Notes: a model not told the origin generated them from the sequence alone. 64,000 bases of DNA from an uncultured Rikenellaceae bacterium (GCA_946486375.1 CAMLTW010000008.1:33375-97374); one strand, 5' to 3'; shown: positions 53,663 to 63,505, numbered from the stretch's first letter. Numbers and translations are program-made.

Positions 53663-55060
53663 TCAATTCTTTTTGTTTTTCGTAATCTGGGCCATCAACA
53701 CGGCTTCCGTCGCCAGCTGTTCCCCCACGAAAGCCCGCGCCTCCATCAGGACGATGCCGCGCCGGATGGGTTCGAGCAGACGGAGTTCGAACTGCAGGGT
53801 ATCTCCCGGCACCACCTTCCGCTTGAATTTCACGCCGTCGATCTTCATGAAATACGTGGAATAGTTTTCAGGATCTTCCACGTTATGCAAAGCAAGAATT
53901 CCGCCGCACTGCGCCATCGCTTCCACGATCAGCACGCCGGGCATCACCGGTTCCGAGGGGAAGTGCCCTACGAAAAACGGTTCGTTCATCGTCACGTTCT
54001 TGATTCCGGCCACATGGCTGTCGTCGATATGCATGATTTTGTCCACCAGCAGGAAAGGCGGGCGATGCGGCAATGTGGCCCGGACTTGGTTGATGTCGTA
54101 CACCGGCTCGTCGTTCAGGCCGAACCGGAACCGGGGCCTGACCCCTTCCCGTTTGATGCTCTTGCGGAGCATCTTGGCGAATTCGGTATTGGCGTAATGT
54201 CCCGGTTTGGAGGCCACGACTTTCCCTTTGATCCGCCGCCCCGCCAGAGCCAGGTCGCCGACCATGTCCAGCAACTTGTGCCGCGCCGGTTCGTTGAGGA
54301 ACCGGAGCTCGAGGTTGTTCAGCAGCCCGCTCGATTCGACCCGGATATCCTTCTTGTCGAACAAAGCCGCCAGCCGGTCCACTTCTTCGGGAGAAACTTT
54401 GTTTTCCACCACCACGATGGCATTGTCCAGGTCGCCGCCGCGGATCAGGTTGTTTTTCAGCAGCGGTTCCAACTCGTGCAGAAAAACGAAGGTGCGGCAG
54501 GGAGCCACACCGGAGGCGAACTGATCCAGCGAATCCATCTTCGCATACTGGTTCCCCAGCACCTTGGAATTGTAGTCGATATGCACGTCGATTCCGAACC
54601 CTTCGTCCGGATAAACCGTGATTTCCACTCCTTTTTCCGGCACGGTGTAACGCGTCGTTTCCCGGATCACGTAATATTCGCGCTCGGCGTTCTGTTCCAC
54701 GACCCCCGCTTCCAGAATGGCGGCGGCGTATTCCCGGGCCGATCCGTCCATGATCGGCACTTCGGGCGCATCGATCCGCACCAGCGCATTGTCGATTCCG
54801 CATCCCCACAAAGCCGCCATCACGTGTTCGATGGTACATATCTTGACGCCGTTCTTTTCTATCGTCGTTCCCCGCGAAGTGTCGGTCACGTATTCCGCCA
54901 ACGCTTCCACCACCGGTTCTCCCTCCAGATCGATCCGTCGAAAACGGATGCCGGTATTCTCTTCCGCCGGGCACAGGGTCATGTTTACCCGTGCTCCGGT
55001 ATGCAAACCTTTACCCGCAAAGGCGATCTCCCGGCTTAAAGTTTGTTGTTTCTGGGACAT
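53663..55060 (-). CDS. lpxC/fabZ: Bifunctional LpxC deacetylase / FabZ dehydratase
   Basis: 465 residues, two complete enzymes in one chain. LpxC part (about 1-305): zinc ligands H79 (TIEHVMAAL), H261 and D265 (RHKLLDMVGD), with catalytic H288 (GHYANTEF). FabZ part (about 315-465): catalytic H366 (VGHFPSEPVMPG) and E380. LpxC performs the committed step of lipid A synthesis; FabZ dehydrates beta-hydroxyacyl-ACP, which competes for the same acyl precursor. This fusion is known in Bacteroidota. Confidence 0.98.
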   Translation of the reverse strand: MSQKQQTLSREIAFAGKGLHTGARVNMTLCPAEENTGIRFRRIDLEGEPVVEALAEYVTDTSRGTTIEKNGVKICTIEHVMAALWGCGIDNALVRIDAPEVPIMDGSAREYAAAILEAGVVEQNAEREYYVIRETTRYTVPEKGVEITVYPDEGFGIDVHIDYNSKVLGNQYAKMDSLDQFASGVAPCRTFVFLHELEPLLKNNLIRGGDLDNAIVVVENKVSPEEVDRLAALFDKKDIRVESSGLLNNLELRFLNEPARHKLLDMVGDLALAGRRIKGKVVASKPGHYANTEFAKMLRKSIKREGVRPRFRFGLNDEPVYDINQVRATLPHRPPFLLVDKIMHIDDSHVAGIKNVTMNEPFFVGHFPSEPVMPGVLIVEAMAQCGGILALHNVEDPENYSTYFMKIDGVKFKRKVVPGDTLQFELRLLEPIRRGIVLMEARAFVGEQLATEAVLMAQITKNKKN

Positions 55061-55082
55061 AAGATTAACACAATTTTAACCG

Positions 55083-55119
55083 CAAAATTATCATTTTTTT
55101 CGTAGAAATCTTAATTTTG
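55083..55119. promoter_or_regulatory. Divergent promoter pair (lpxC/fabZ and TonB-like gene)
   Basis: TAATTTTG on the minus strand (55090-55083) facing lpxC/fabZ and TAATTTTG on the plus strand (55112-55119) facing the TonB-like gene. Both fit TAnnTTTG. The short plus leader is consistent with the start at 55141. Confidence 0.6.
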
Positions 55120-55140
55120 GGCGTTTTTTATACCGAAGGG

Positions 55141-55953
55141 ATGGAAAATAAAGGTTTTTCCGAAGACATATGCCGGGAAGAAACCCGGGAGCGCCTGCGT
55201 CTGCCCTTCGAGAAACGGCGGTCGGACTGGGGAGCATGGGCATACGATCACAAGGCGGGCATCTTCGTGACCGTCATCGTATACCTGCTGCTGGCCATCG
55301 CTTTCGTCTCGGCCCGGATCGTCATCCGGAAGGAACTTCCCCCGCAGGGTTTCCTGATCGAACTGGAAGCGGTGCCGGAGGAAAAACAGCCCGAGTCGGA
55401 GCCCGACGAAGCGGTGCAGCGGGAGCTTTCGCCCGAAGATTTCAGGGACGTGCGCAACCTGTCTTCCAACGAAAACGCACGGCTGGACGCGGGGCTGAAA
55501 GACGCCAAAGGAACGCAGGCCGGAGAAATTTACGACGAAGCGAACGCGCTGCAGGAACGGCTGAACGCCTCCCGCGCCCATTACGAACAGGGACTGAGCG
55601 AAGCGGAAGCCATCCTGAAAAACCGCAACGAAACCCGGCAGGGAACCGACGAACGGCCGGAAGACGTACGCGTCAAGGGGAAAGTGACGGTATCCTATTC
55701 GCTGGAGGGACGCCAGGCCGTTTACCTGCCGGTTCCCGCCTACCGGTGCGAAGGAGGCGGCGAAGTGACGGTGAACATCACCGTCAACCGGAACGGAGCG
55801 GTTACGAACACAGCGGCGGCACGGGGAAGCAGCAACGACCCCTGCCTGCTGGAAACCGCCCTGCAATACGCGGCCATGTCCCGGTTCAACGTGGACGGGA
55901 CGGCTCCCGACCGACAGACGGGAACGATCACTTACGTGTTCATTCCGCAATAG
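55141..55953 (+). CDS. TonB-like periplasm-spanning protein
   Basis: 270 residues from the ATG at 55141. A cytoplasmic N-terminus is followed by one transmembrane helix (GIFVTVIVYLLLAIAFVSAR, about residues 40-60). A charged Glu/Arg-rich helical stretch comes next, possibly coiled coil (LNASRAHYEQGLSEAEAILK). The C-terminal domain, GEVTVNITVNRNGAVTNTAA with a final TGTITYVFIPQ, resembles the TonB C-terminal fold. It lacks the Pro-rich linker of classical TonB. Function inferred only. Confidence 0.7.
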   Translation: MENKGFSEDICREETRERLRLPFEKRRSDWGAWAYDHKAGIFVTVIVYLLLAIAFVSARIVIRKELPPQGFLIELEAVPEEKQPESEPDEAVQRELSPEDFRDVRNLSSNENARLDAGLKDAKGTQAGEIYDEANALQERLNASRAHYEQGLSEAEAILKNRNETRQGTDERPEDVRVKGKVTVSYSLEGRQAVYLPVPAYRCEGGGEVTVNITVNRNGAVTNTAAARGSSNDPCLLETALQYAAMSRFNVDGTAPDRQTGTITYVFIPQ

Positions 55954-56094
55954 GCAGCTGCGGAAGGAAACGCCCCGGAAAAGGCTTTCCGCACGGGGGT
56001 GGCATCCGGATTGCACCGGAACAAGGAAAGCCGGAGAGAAACATCGGCGCGGAACCGGCCGCGCACAGAGCAAAACCAGACAAACGACGGAATC

Positions 56095-57186
56095 ATGCCG
56101 GAAAATAACCGCAGCGCCCGCAATCCCGTGGGAAGAATCAAAACTTCCAACGCCATCTATCCGATTCTGATCGGACTGGGAGTGGTCGGTTATCTCTTTT
56201 ACAAGGATTTCAACCCGAAAGTGTTCGATGTCATCGCGTTTTCGTGGGGGATGCTGTGGTGGCTCCTGGTCGCGGTGCTGCTGATGGCGGGACGGGACAT
56301 CGGCTACATGGCGCGGCTGCGTATCCTGAGCCGGCGTGAGCTCACCTGGCGGCAGGCCTTCCGGGTCATCATGCTCTGGGAGTTCACCTCCGCCATCACC
56401 CCTTCCGCCGTGGGCGGCACCAGCGTGGCCATCCTCTACGTCCACAAGGAAGGCATCAGCGTAGGGCGCAGTTCGGCCATCGTGATGCTTACGTCCTTTC
56501 TGGACGAAGTCTATTTTATCCTCATGTTCCCGCTGCTGCTTCTGCTGGTGGGAAAAAACGCCCTGTTCGACATCAACGCCACCACGGAAAGCGTCTTCTC
56601 CATGGGCCTCATCACCATCGCGCTGATCGGCTATTTCCTGAAACTGATCTACGTGCTGGTCCTTTCCTACGGGCTGTTCATCAATCCGCGGGGACTCAAA
56701 TGGCTGCTGCTCAAAATTTTCAAGATCCGTTTCCTGCGGCGGTGGTACCGCTCGGTCAACAACGTGGGAACCGACATCATCCTCAGTTCCAAAGAAATCA
56801 AACACTATCGCTGGACGTTCTGGGGCAAAGCGTTCGGAACGACCTTCCTTTCGTGGAGCTCGCGGTATCTGGTGGCGAACGTGCTGATCCTCGCCTTCTT
56901 CGGCATGAGCGACCAGCTGCTGCTGTTCGCCCGGCAGCTGGTGATGTGGATCATGATGCTCATCCTGCCGACCCCCGGCGGAAGCGGCTTTGCGGAATAC
57001 ATCTTCACGGTCTTCTGCGGAGACCTGATTCCGGTCGCCGCCGACCTGCAGAAGGGAGCGGCCACCCTGATCGCCGCCGTCTGGCGCTTCATCACCTACT
57101 ATCCCTACCTGATCGCCGGGGCGGTGATATTTCCGCGCTGGGTGAAAACCCACTTTTCCCGCCGGGTATTCCCGAAAAAAAGGTAA
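56095..57186 (+). CDS. YbhN/UPF0104-family integral membrane protein (flippase-like domain)
   Basis: 363 residues from the ATG at 56095 (MPENNRSARNPVGRIK). About eight transmembrane helices. The family signature is EFTSAITPSAVGGTSVAILY, followed by TSFLDEVYFILMFPLLLLLV and LPTPGGSGFAEYIF. This is the membrane half of lysyl-phosphatidylglycerol synthase-like proteins without the transferase domain; members may flip lipids, but the substrate is unknown. Between the TonB-like gene and nth. Confidence 0.85.
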   Translation: MPENNRSARNPVGRIKTSNAIYPILIGLGVVGYLFYKDFNPKVFDVIAFSWGMLWWLLVAVLLMAGRDIGYMARLRILSRRELTWRQAFRVIMLWEFTSAITPSAVGGTSVAILYVHKEGISVGRSSAIVMLTSFLDEVYFILMFPLLLLLVGKNALFDINATTESVFSMGLITIALIGYFLKLIYVLVLSYGLFINPRGLKWLLLKIFKIRFLRRWYRSVNNVGTDIILSSKEIKHYRWTFWGKAFGTTFLSWSSRYLVANVLILAFFGMSDQLLLFARQLVMWIMMLILPTPGGSGFAEYIFTVFCGDLIPVAADLQKGAATLIAAVWRFITYYPYLIAGAVIFPRWVKTHFSRRVFPKKR

Positions 57187-57242
57187 TTTTATCCGACGTT
57201 TCACGTTAATTTCAGGATGAACGAAACCCAAATAATTCAGCC

Positions 57243-57929
57243 ATGACAATCGAAGAACGTTACCGGGGAATCATCGAATGGTTCGGAAAAAACATGCCGG
57301 TAGCCGAAACGGAACTGCAATACCGGAACCCGTACCAGCTGCTGGTGGCGGTGATCCTCTCCGCCCAATGCACGGACAAACGGGTCAATATGACCACCCC
57401 CGCCTTTTTCGAGCGTTTTCCCACGCCCGAAGCGCTGGCGGAGGCGGAACCGGAGGAAATCTACCCCTACATCAAGAGCATCTCCTACCCCAACAACAAG
57501 GCGAAGAACCTGTCGGGAATGGCCCGCAAGCTGGTGGCCGACTTCGGCGGAGAGGTTCCGGACGACCTGGAAAAGCTGCAAACCCTTCCCGGCGTGGGGC
57601 GCAAGACGGCCAACGTCGTGGGATCGGTGATGTTCGACAAGCAGGTGATGGCGGTAGACACGCACGTGTTCCGGGTATCGGCCCGGATCGGGCTGACCGA
57701 AAACGCCAAAAACGTCCGGCAGACCGAAGACCAGCTCACGAGGCATATTCCGAAGGAACTGCTTCCCACGGCCCATCACTGGCTGATCCTGCACGGAAGA
57801 TACATCTGCCTGGCCCGCAGGCCCAAATGCGAAGGCTGCGGCATTTCGGCATGGTGTCGTTATTTCGCCACGGAATACGGAAAAGAGCCGGAAACCGAAA
57901 AGAAAGCGACCGGAAAAACGAAGAAATAG
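57243..57929 (+). CDS. nth: Endonuclease III
   Basis: 228 residues. The helix-hairpin-helix LPGVGRKTANVV carries catalytic K121, with D139 in AVDTHVFRV. The [4Fe-4S] cluster cysteines are C189, C196, C199 and C205 (C-x6-C-x2-C-x5-C). It excises oxidised pyrimidines and cleaves at abasic sites. Last gene of the plus-strand trio. Confidence 0.98.
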   Translation: MTIEERYRGIIEWFGKNMPVAETELQYRNPYQLLVAVILSAQCTDKRVNMTTPAFFERFPTPEALAEAEPEEIYPYIKSISYPNNKAKNLSGMARKLVADFGGEVPDDLEKLQTLPGVGRKTANVVGSVMFDKQVMAVDTHVFRVSARIGLTENAKNVRQTEDQLTRHIPKELLPTAHHWLILHGRYICLARRPKCEGCGISAWCRYFATEYGKEPETEKKATGKTKK

Positions 57930-58060
57930 ACGCTGTTCGTTTCCCTTTCGGCCTGCCTTTTCAACCGGGCAGACGGATGGTTTATCGCCTGAACAACTGA
58001 AAAAAGTCCCTCGGTACAGGAAAGGAGCCGGAAAAACGAAATGAAACAACCCGGAAACGA

Positions 58061-60418
58061 TCAGAACGGATACCCGATCCCGAAATTGAACGAAGTCTGT
58101 CGCAGGGTCAGGTTCCGGATCCAGCGATCCCCCGCGGGACGACCGGGGTTGTGCAGCTGAACGCCCCAGTCCACCCGGAACAGGAAAAACCCGAAGTCGA
58201 ACCGGGCCCCCAGCCCGCCGTCGAAACCGAGCTGCCGGTAAAACCGGTTGAACCGGAATTCCGCTTCGGGCGTATAAACGTCCTTCCCCGCCAGCCAGAT
58301 GTTCCCTACGTCCATGAACAAAGCCCCCTGCAGAAAGCCGTACACCGGAAACCGGAATTCCAGATTGGTTTCGAGCTTCACGTTGCCCAACTGGGACGGG
58401 AAGGCGTCGTCGCGGGGTTCGGGCGCATTTCCCGGCCCCAGCGTCCGGGCCACCCATCCCCGCATGCTGTTCGGCCCTCCGGCATAGAACAGGCGCTCGA
58501 AAGGAATGCTCGACGAGTTGCCGTACGAATGACCGATGCCCGCGTAGAGCCGGTAAACCAGACTGGTCTTTTCTCCCAGCACGAACTTGTAACTGGCGTC
58601 CGCGTCGACGCGGGCGTACTGCGCGAACTGGATGTCGAAAACCTTGTAATACCCTTCCGAAGAACGTTTGGAAAACAGGCGCGTCACCAGATTCAGCAGG
58701 TTTCCGTTGGTTTCGGCGTTGACCCGGACGCGCAGCGTGTTCCGGTTCACGTCCCGGCGCTGGTCGTTGTAGATGTAGGAACCCGAAATTCCCGCGATCA
58801 GCTGCGACGTGTAACTGTTGCGCAGGTAGGGATTCTGAATGCCGTCGAGGAAATTCTCATCCACGGAATGGAGCTTGACCAGGCTGATGTCCGCCGGTTT
58901 CAGCACGTAGGAACTGAACCGGCTGTTGCTCCACGTGTAGCCGAACGCAGCGGCGGAAAGCACCCGGCGGTAGTAGGGCCGGTTCTGGGAGTTGAGCGAA
59001 AGCTCCAGTTTGGTTTTCACGTTGTTCACCCGGTGGTAGCGATCCACCGGGAACGGAGCGATGAACCGGGGAAAGGTGAGCGACAGGGCGCCCCCCACTT
59101 CCACGGAATTCTCCTTCCCCTTCATCCGCATGAACTCGTACCCCCCGGTCAGGCTCGCCTCGAAAAGCTCCACTCCCTTGAAAATGTTCCGGTTCTGGTA
59201 TCCCATGGTCAGCAGCAGGCCGTAGTAGTTGGAGGTCGTGGTCGCTTCGAGGTCGATGCTGTACCCCTGCTTCGGGCCGGGAGTGCAGAGGATGTTGCAG
59301 GAAAGGTAACTTTCCCGCGTGCGGTTGTCCGAGCCGCCCTCCCCTTCGCTTCCGATGAACGTGACCAGATTCTCTGCCGTCGTATCCTGCAGTTCGGTGA
59401 ACAGGATGCTGACGTTCTTGAAATAGTTCATCTGCATCACGTTGTTGTAGGCCCGCTGAACGGCCGCCGCGTCGTAAAGCTGGTTGGGATACATGCCGAC
59501 CGCCCTCAACAGCACGTCGGGGCGCACGTTGAGCTTTCCCCGGCTCAGAAAACGGATGCCGCGGTATTCGACGGTATCGAGCCGCCGGTAATAATCCGAG
59601 TCCCGCAGCACGGCATCGGGGTTGTAATCGGTCAGGATGTAAATGTCCCGGATCCGGTACACGGCGTTGTTTTCCAGCACGGGAGCATCGTCCCGGTCAT
59701 AGCCCGCCACCCGCTGATGAACGATCATTTTCAGGTTGACCGTCCGCGCCTCGCTGACCGAATCGGCCACGTAGGAAATGTTGTTGATCGAAAAATTGTA
59801 GTATCCCCGGTCTCGAACATAGGAAGCGATCCGCTGCCGTTCGCGCTGCAACACATCCACATCGAATATCTCCCCCGGATGCAGCAGGGTCGAGGCGCTG
59901 TCTTCGAGAACGATCGGTTCGAGAAACCGGTCCCGGAAATCGTAGGCGACCATTCCCAGGCGGTAAGGCGCTCCCTGTTCCACCCGGTAGGTCACCGTAA
60001 TCTTCCGCCTGACCGTATCCGTGTCGTAGGAAACCTTCGAGTTGAAGAATCCCCGTCCGCGCAGGTAGATGGACATGGCGTCGACGCTCCGCACCGTCAT
60101 CAGGGAATCGTAGATCGCCGGTTCCTGCCCGATCCGCCGCTTCCAGTTGTTCCAGCGGTTGTCCTTGTCCGGGTTGGCGGTGTTGTAGATTCCCAGGTAA
60201 AGATTGACGCCCAGCAGCCGTTTGTTCGGTCGCTGCTTGATGTATTTGGCCAGGTCTTCCCGCTTCACCCGTTCGGAACGGGGCAGCTCCTTTTCGTCGG
60301 TCTGCTCGATCACGTTCCGCGCCAGCAGAAACTTTCCTTCCGGAACCCTGCGCGTCACGCTGCACGAAGCGAGGACGAGCATTCCGGCGGCAAACAGCGT
60401 CAAACGGATGAATTTCAT
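58061..60418 (-). CDS. tamL: TamL-type lipidated Omp85 outer-membrane protein
   Basis: 785 residues from the ATG at 60418. Lipoprotein signal with lipidated cysteine 19 (LVLASCS), then VTRRVPEGKFLLARNVI, typical of Bacteroidota TamL. POTRA-like repeats follow, and a C-terminal Omp85 barrel contains GGPNSMRGWVARTLGPG and ends in aromatic GIGYPF. TamA homologues insert outer-membrane proteins with TamB; no tamB gene is seen here. Cotranscription with queG (61-base gap) is likely. Confidence 0.85.
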   Translation of the reverse strand: MKFIRLTLFAAGMLVLASCSVTRRVPEGKFLLARNVIEQTDEKELPRSERVKREDLAKYIKQRPNKRLLGVNLYLGIYNTANPDKDNRWNNWKRRIGQEPAIYDSLMTVRSVDAMSIYLRGRGFFNSKVSYDTDTVRRKITVTYRVEQGAPYRLGMVAYDFRDRFLEPIVLEDSASTLLHPGEIFDVDVLQRERQRIASYVRDRGYYNFSINNISYVADSVSEARTVNLKMIVHQRVAGYDRDDAPVLENNAVYRIRDIYILTDYNPDAVLRDSDYYRRLDTVEYRGIRFLSRGKLNVRPDVLLRAVGMYPNQLYDAAAVQRAYNNVMQMNYFKNVSILFTELQDTTAENLVTFIGSEGEGGSDNRTRESYLSCNILCTPGPKQGYSIDLEATTTSNYYGLLLTMGYQNRNIFKGVELFEASLTGGYEFMRMKGKENSVEVGGALSLTFPRFIAPFPVDRYHRVNNVKTKLELSLNSQNRPYYRRVLSAAAFGYTWSNSRFSSYVLKPADISLVKLHSVDENFLDGIQNPYLRNSYTSQLIAGISGSYIYNDQRRDVNRNTLRVRVNAETNGNLLNLVTRLFSKRSSEGYYKVFDIQFAQYARVDADASYKFVLGEKTSLVYRLYAGIGHSYGNSSSIPFERLFYAGGPNSMRGWVARTLGPGNAPEPRDDAFPSQLGNVKLETNLEFRFPVYGFLQGALFMDVGNIWLAGKDVYTPEAEFRFNRFYRQLGFDGGLGARFDFGFFLFRVDWGVQLHNPGRPAGDRWIRNLTLRQTSFNFGIGYPF

Positions 60419-60479
60419 GGAAAGTTTCTTGGAAAAAGTCGCGGTTTTCGGCAAACGCCTACAAATTTCATCATAATTT

Positions 60480-61442
60480 TCATAAATCACAAATTCCCTT
60501 TTCCGGCCCTTTCTCCGGCAGCCCTACGTCCGCAACGATCAGACGCACCGTCTCTTTCAGTTTCCGGAGGCCGCAACGGGAAAGAGGCGTCTGCGCGAAA
60601 CGCCGGCGGAATTCGCCGCTCCCCATGGCGAGCCATTCCTGCGCCCGGACATCCGGCAGACCGCCCACCGGAGCGAAAAGAGGCGAAAGGGCCGGAACGA
60701 CGCCGGAATTATGAGGACAAGCCTCCTGACAGGTTTCGCAGCCGAACAGACGGTTTCCCAGTACCTCCGCGATCTGCGGCGGAATCGTTCCCCGGTTTTC
60801 TATGGTATGATAGGATAGACAGCGTCGGGCATCCACCGTGCCGTCTCCGCCGATGGCTCCGGCCGGACAAGCCGATATGCACCGGCGACAGCTTCCGCAA
60901 CCGTTTTCCCGATACGGCTCGTCGCAGTCCAGTACGGCATCGGTCAAGAGCACCCCGACGAACGTCCGGGAACCCAGCCGCGGATGGATTAGCAGGGAGC
61001 TGCGCCCGATCCAGCCCAGCCCGGCTTCCACGGCCCAGCGCCGTTCCAGCACGGGGGCCGAATCCACGAACGCCCGGCCCGACGCCCCGGGAATCTTTTC
61101 CTGCAACTTTTCCAGAAGCCGTCCCAAAAGCCCTTTCAGGACGAAATGATAATCCTTTCCCCACGCATAGGAAGCGATCCGGGGCGTTCCGGGCGACAAC
61201 ACGGCATCCTGCCCGTACGCAGCCAGGCAAACGATCACGGAGCGCACGCCCGGCAGCAACAGGGCGGGGTCGAGCCGCTCCCCGACGTGCCGCGCCATGT
61301 ATTCCATCCCGGCGTGCTTTCCGGCCCGGAGCCACCGTTCCAGATACGAGGCCTGTTCGTCCAGCCGCCGGTAGCGGGCGATCCCGCAGGCGGAAAAACC
61401 GAGTTCGAGCGCCGCGGCCCGGATGGTCTGGGAAACGGTCAT
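60480..61442 (-). CDS. queG: Epoxyqueuosine reductase QueG
   Basis: 320 residues. Catalytic acid D127 in AFVDSAPVLE. Two [4Fe-4S] clusters have cysteines 182, 185, 188 and 192 (CGSCRRCISACP) and 208, 235, 238 and 242 (CETCQEACPHN). It reduces epoxyqueuosine to queuosine in tRNA and needs cobalamin as cofactor, which fits its place 6 bases after a BtuCD-type importer. Confidence 0.96.
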   Translation of the reverse strand: MTVSQTIRAAALELGFSACGIARYRRLDEQASYLERWLRAGKHAGMEYMARHVGERLDPALLLPGVRSVIVCLAAYGQDAVLSPGTPRIASYAWGKDYHFVLKGLLGRLLEKLQEKIPGASGRAFVDSAPVLERRWAVEAGLGWIGRSSLLIHPRLGSRTFVGVLLTDAVLDCDEPYRENGCGSCRRCISACPAGAIGGDGTVDARRCLSYHTIENRGTIPPQIAEVLGNRLFGCETCQEACPHNSGVVPALSPLFAPVGGLPDVRAQEWLAMGSGEFRRRFAQTPLSRCGLRKLKETVRLIVADVGLPEKGPEKGICDL

Positions 61443-61448
61443 TTTCGG

Positions 61449-62474
61449 TCAGCGTTTTTCCTCTTCGCGCCGCAACAGGGCGAGCAGCGCTCCGATGGTG
61501 TCGAAACGATGGTTTCTTCCGTGCAGGGTCAGTTCCAGGGAAACGGCCTCTTTTTCCACCTGCGCCGTCAGGCGGTCGGGACAGCTGACATCGGCCGTCA
61601 CCGCATACCCCACCCGTTCCAGCGCCTTTTCGAACAAACCGCGGTATTGCCTGTAAGCCTCCAGAAAGACCGTTCCCCGCCGCCGGAATTCCAGCTTGAG
61701 GTCGGCGTCGCACATGTCGAACCGAAGCACCGACCCCGCAAGCATGGCGTCCACCGCTCCGCTTAACATCAGGTCTTCCGGGGCGCCGGTGTGGAAACGC
61801 CCCCCTTCCAGAATGCAAAGGGTGTCGGCCGTCCGGAGGGCGACCTGCAGATCGTGGGTGGAAAACAGGATGGTTTTTCCGTATTCGTGCGCCAGCCGCT
61901 GCAAAAGCAGGGCGATTCCGTACGTGTTCGGGATGTCGAGGTAGGCGGTGGGTTCGTCCAGCAGGATCACGGGCGTGTCCTGCGCCAATGCCCGCGCGAT
62001 CATCACCCGCTGCCGTTCTCCGTCGCTCAGGGACTCCACCCCCTTCTCCGCAAAATCCTCCATTCCCACCAGCCGCAGGGCACGGCGTACGACTTCACCG
62101 TCGGTTTCGGAAAGCCGGCCCGTCCAGCCCGTATAGGGAGAGCGTCCCAGGCCGACGAGGTTCCGCACCGTGAAATTTCCGGGACGGACTTTTTCCGTGG
62201 AAACGAAAGAGACCAGCCCGGCCAGCCGGTGCACGGGCAGCCGGTCGATCCGTTCCTCCCCGATCCGGATTTCCCCCTGCAAGGGCCGGAGCAAACCCGC
62301 GAGGGTTTTCAGCAGGGTGCTTTTTCCGGCTCCGTTCCGGCCCAGCAGGATGAAGACTTCCCCTTCCGGAACCGTCAGGTCCACGTCGCGGTAGAGCACG
62401 CGCGTCTCCTTTCCGTTGCGATACCCTCCTGCAATGCCGGTCAGTCGTATGTCGTATTTCGGTTCCGCTACCAT
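61449..62474 (-). CDS. btuD: ABC transporter ATP-binding protein, BtuD/FecE type
   Basis: 341 residues from the ATG at 62474; a much longer open frame upstream is an out-of-gene read-through. Walker A GRNGAGKST (45-53), signature LSDGERQRVMIARAL and Walker B VILLDEPTAYLD. An extra C-terminal domain of about 85 residues (EFRRRGTVFLEAYRQYRGLF and onwards) goes beyond the usual 250-residue subunit. Overlaps btuC by 7 bases. Substrate: cobalamin is inferred from queG; iron or heme cannot be excluded. Confidence 0.88.
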   Translation of the reverse strand: MVAEPKYDIRLTGIAGGYRNGKETRVLYRDVDLTVPEGEVFILLGRNGAGKSTLLKTLAGLLRPLQGEIRIGEERIDRLPVHRLAGLVSFVSTEKVRPGNFTVRNLVGLGRSPYTGWTGRLSETDGEVVRRALRLVGMEDFAEKGVESLSDGERQRVMIARALAQDTPVILLDEPTAYLDIPNTYGIALLLQRLAHEYGKTILFSTHDLQVALRTADTLCILEGGRFHTGAPEDLMLSGAVDAMLAGSVLRFDMCDADLKLEFRRRGTVFLEAYRQYRGLFEKALERVGYAVTADVSCPDRLTAQVEKEAVSLELTLHGRNHRFDTIGALLALLRREEEKR

Positions 62475-63505
62475 GATCCGGTCAGTTTCCTGTTTTTCAG
62501 AATGACGTACACCACCACGGGAATCCCCACCAGCGCCGTCACCGTATTCACGGGCAAAACGGTTTCGGTTCCGGGCAGTTGGGAAACGACGTCGCAGACC
62601 AGCATCACCAGACCGCCGATCAGGATGGAAGCGGGCATCAACACCCGATGATCGGCGTCCCGGAACAGCATCCGCGCCATGTGGGGCACCGCGATGCCCA
62701 CGAAACCGATGGGGCCGCAAAAGGCCGTCACGGTTCCGGCCAGCAACACGGTGCTGCAAAAAATCAGCATCCGCACCCGCCGCACATGCTGCCCCATCGT
62801 CCGGGCGTACGCCTCTCCCAGCAACAGCAGGTTCAAGGGCTTGATCAGCCGGACGGACAGCGCCAGCCCCGCCGCCGTGAAAGGCAGGAGGATTTTGAGC
62901 TGGGAGACGGAAACGCCCCCCAGATTCCCCATCGTCCACACCATAAAGGATTTGAGCGCCCCTTCCGGACTGAGGTATTGCAGGATGCTCACCACGGCGG
63001 TCGCACCGCTTCCGATCATCATCCCCAGAATAAGCAGGGCCATGATGTCCCTCACCCGGACGGACACGACGAAAATGATCCCCAGAATCGCCGCGCCCCC
63101 GATCCAGGCGGCTCCCGTCAGGCCGATGTTGCGCAGCCATTCCGCGCCTGCTCCCAGCCCCAGTACGGGGATGCCCAGCAAAAACAGGGAAACGCCCAGC
63201 GAAGCGCCCGAACTGACGCCCAGGATATAAGGGCCGGCCAGCGGATTGCGGAACAGCGTCTGCATCTGCAATCCGCTTGCCGCCAATGCCGTACCGGCCG
63301 CCAGCGCCGCCAGCGCCTTCGGCACCCGGAAAGTCCGCACCAGCGTTTCGACCATCGGATCGGCACCGCGCCCCGTCAGGGCATCGAACACCTGTCCCAT
63401 CGGAATACGGACGGAACCCGTCCAGATATCCAGCAGGAAAAAGGCCGCCAGCAACACCCCCAGCAGGCAAAACAGGAAAAAGTTCCGCGAACGACCCGAC
63501 GCCAT
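62468..63505 (-). CDS. btuC: ABC transporter permease, BtuC/FecCD type
   Basis: 345 residues from the ATG at 63505 (MASGRSRNFF). About ten hydrophobic helices; family segments include GAALAASGLQMQTLFRNPLA, ILGVSSGASLGVS and CGPIGFVGIAVPHMARML. Imports vitamin B12 or iron-siderophores across the inner membrane. No periplasmic binding protein (BtuF) gene is in the window. First gene of the btuC-btuD-queG-tamL run. Confidence 0.88.
   Translation of the reverse strand: MASGRSRNFFLFCLLGVLLAAFFLLDIWTGSVRIPMGQVFDALTGRGADPMVETLVRTFRVPKALAALAAGTALAASGLQMQTLFRNPLAGPYILGVSSGASLGVSLFLLGIPVLGLGAGAEWLRNIGLTGAAWIGGAAILGIIFVVSVRVRDIMALLILGMMIGSGATAVVSILQYLSPEGALKSFMVWTMGNLGGVSVSQLKILLPFTAAGLALSVRLIKPLNLLLLGEAYARTMGQHVRRVRMLIFCSTVLLAGTVTAFCGPIGFVGIAVPHMARMLFRDADHRVLMPASILIGGLVMLVCDVVSQLPGTETVLPVNTVTALVGIPVVVYVILKNRKLTGSW

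Noticed and set aside
55111..57249. Minus-strand open frame of 712 codons
   Set aside because: Runs antisense to the TonB-like and YbhN-type genes, whose hydrophobic helices and conserved motifs are on the plus strand; the antisense product is His/Gln/Arg-rich and without motifs.
58151..61588. Plus-strand open frame of 1145 codons opposite tamL and queG
   Set aside because: Shadow frame; the minus strand has QueG iron-sulfur motifs and the TamL lipobox and barrel.
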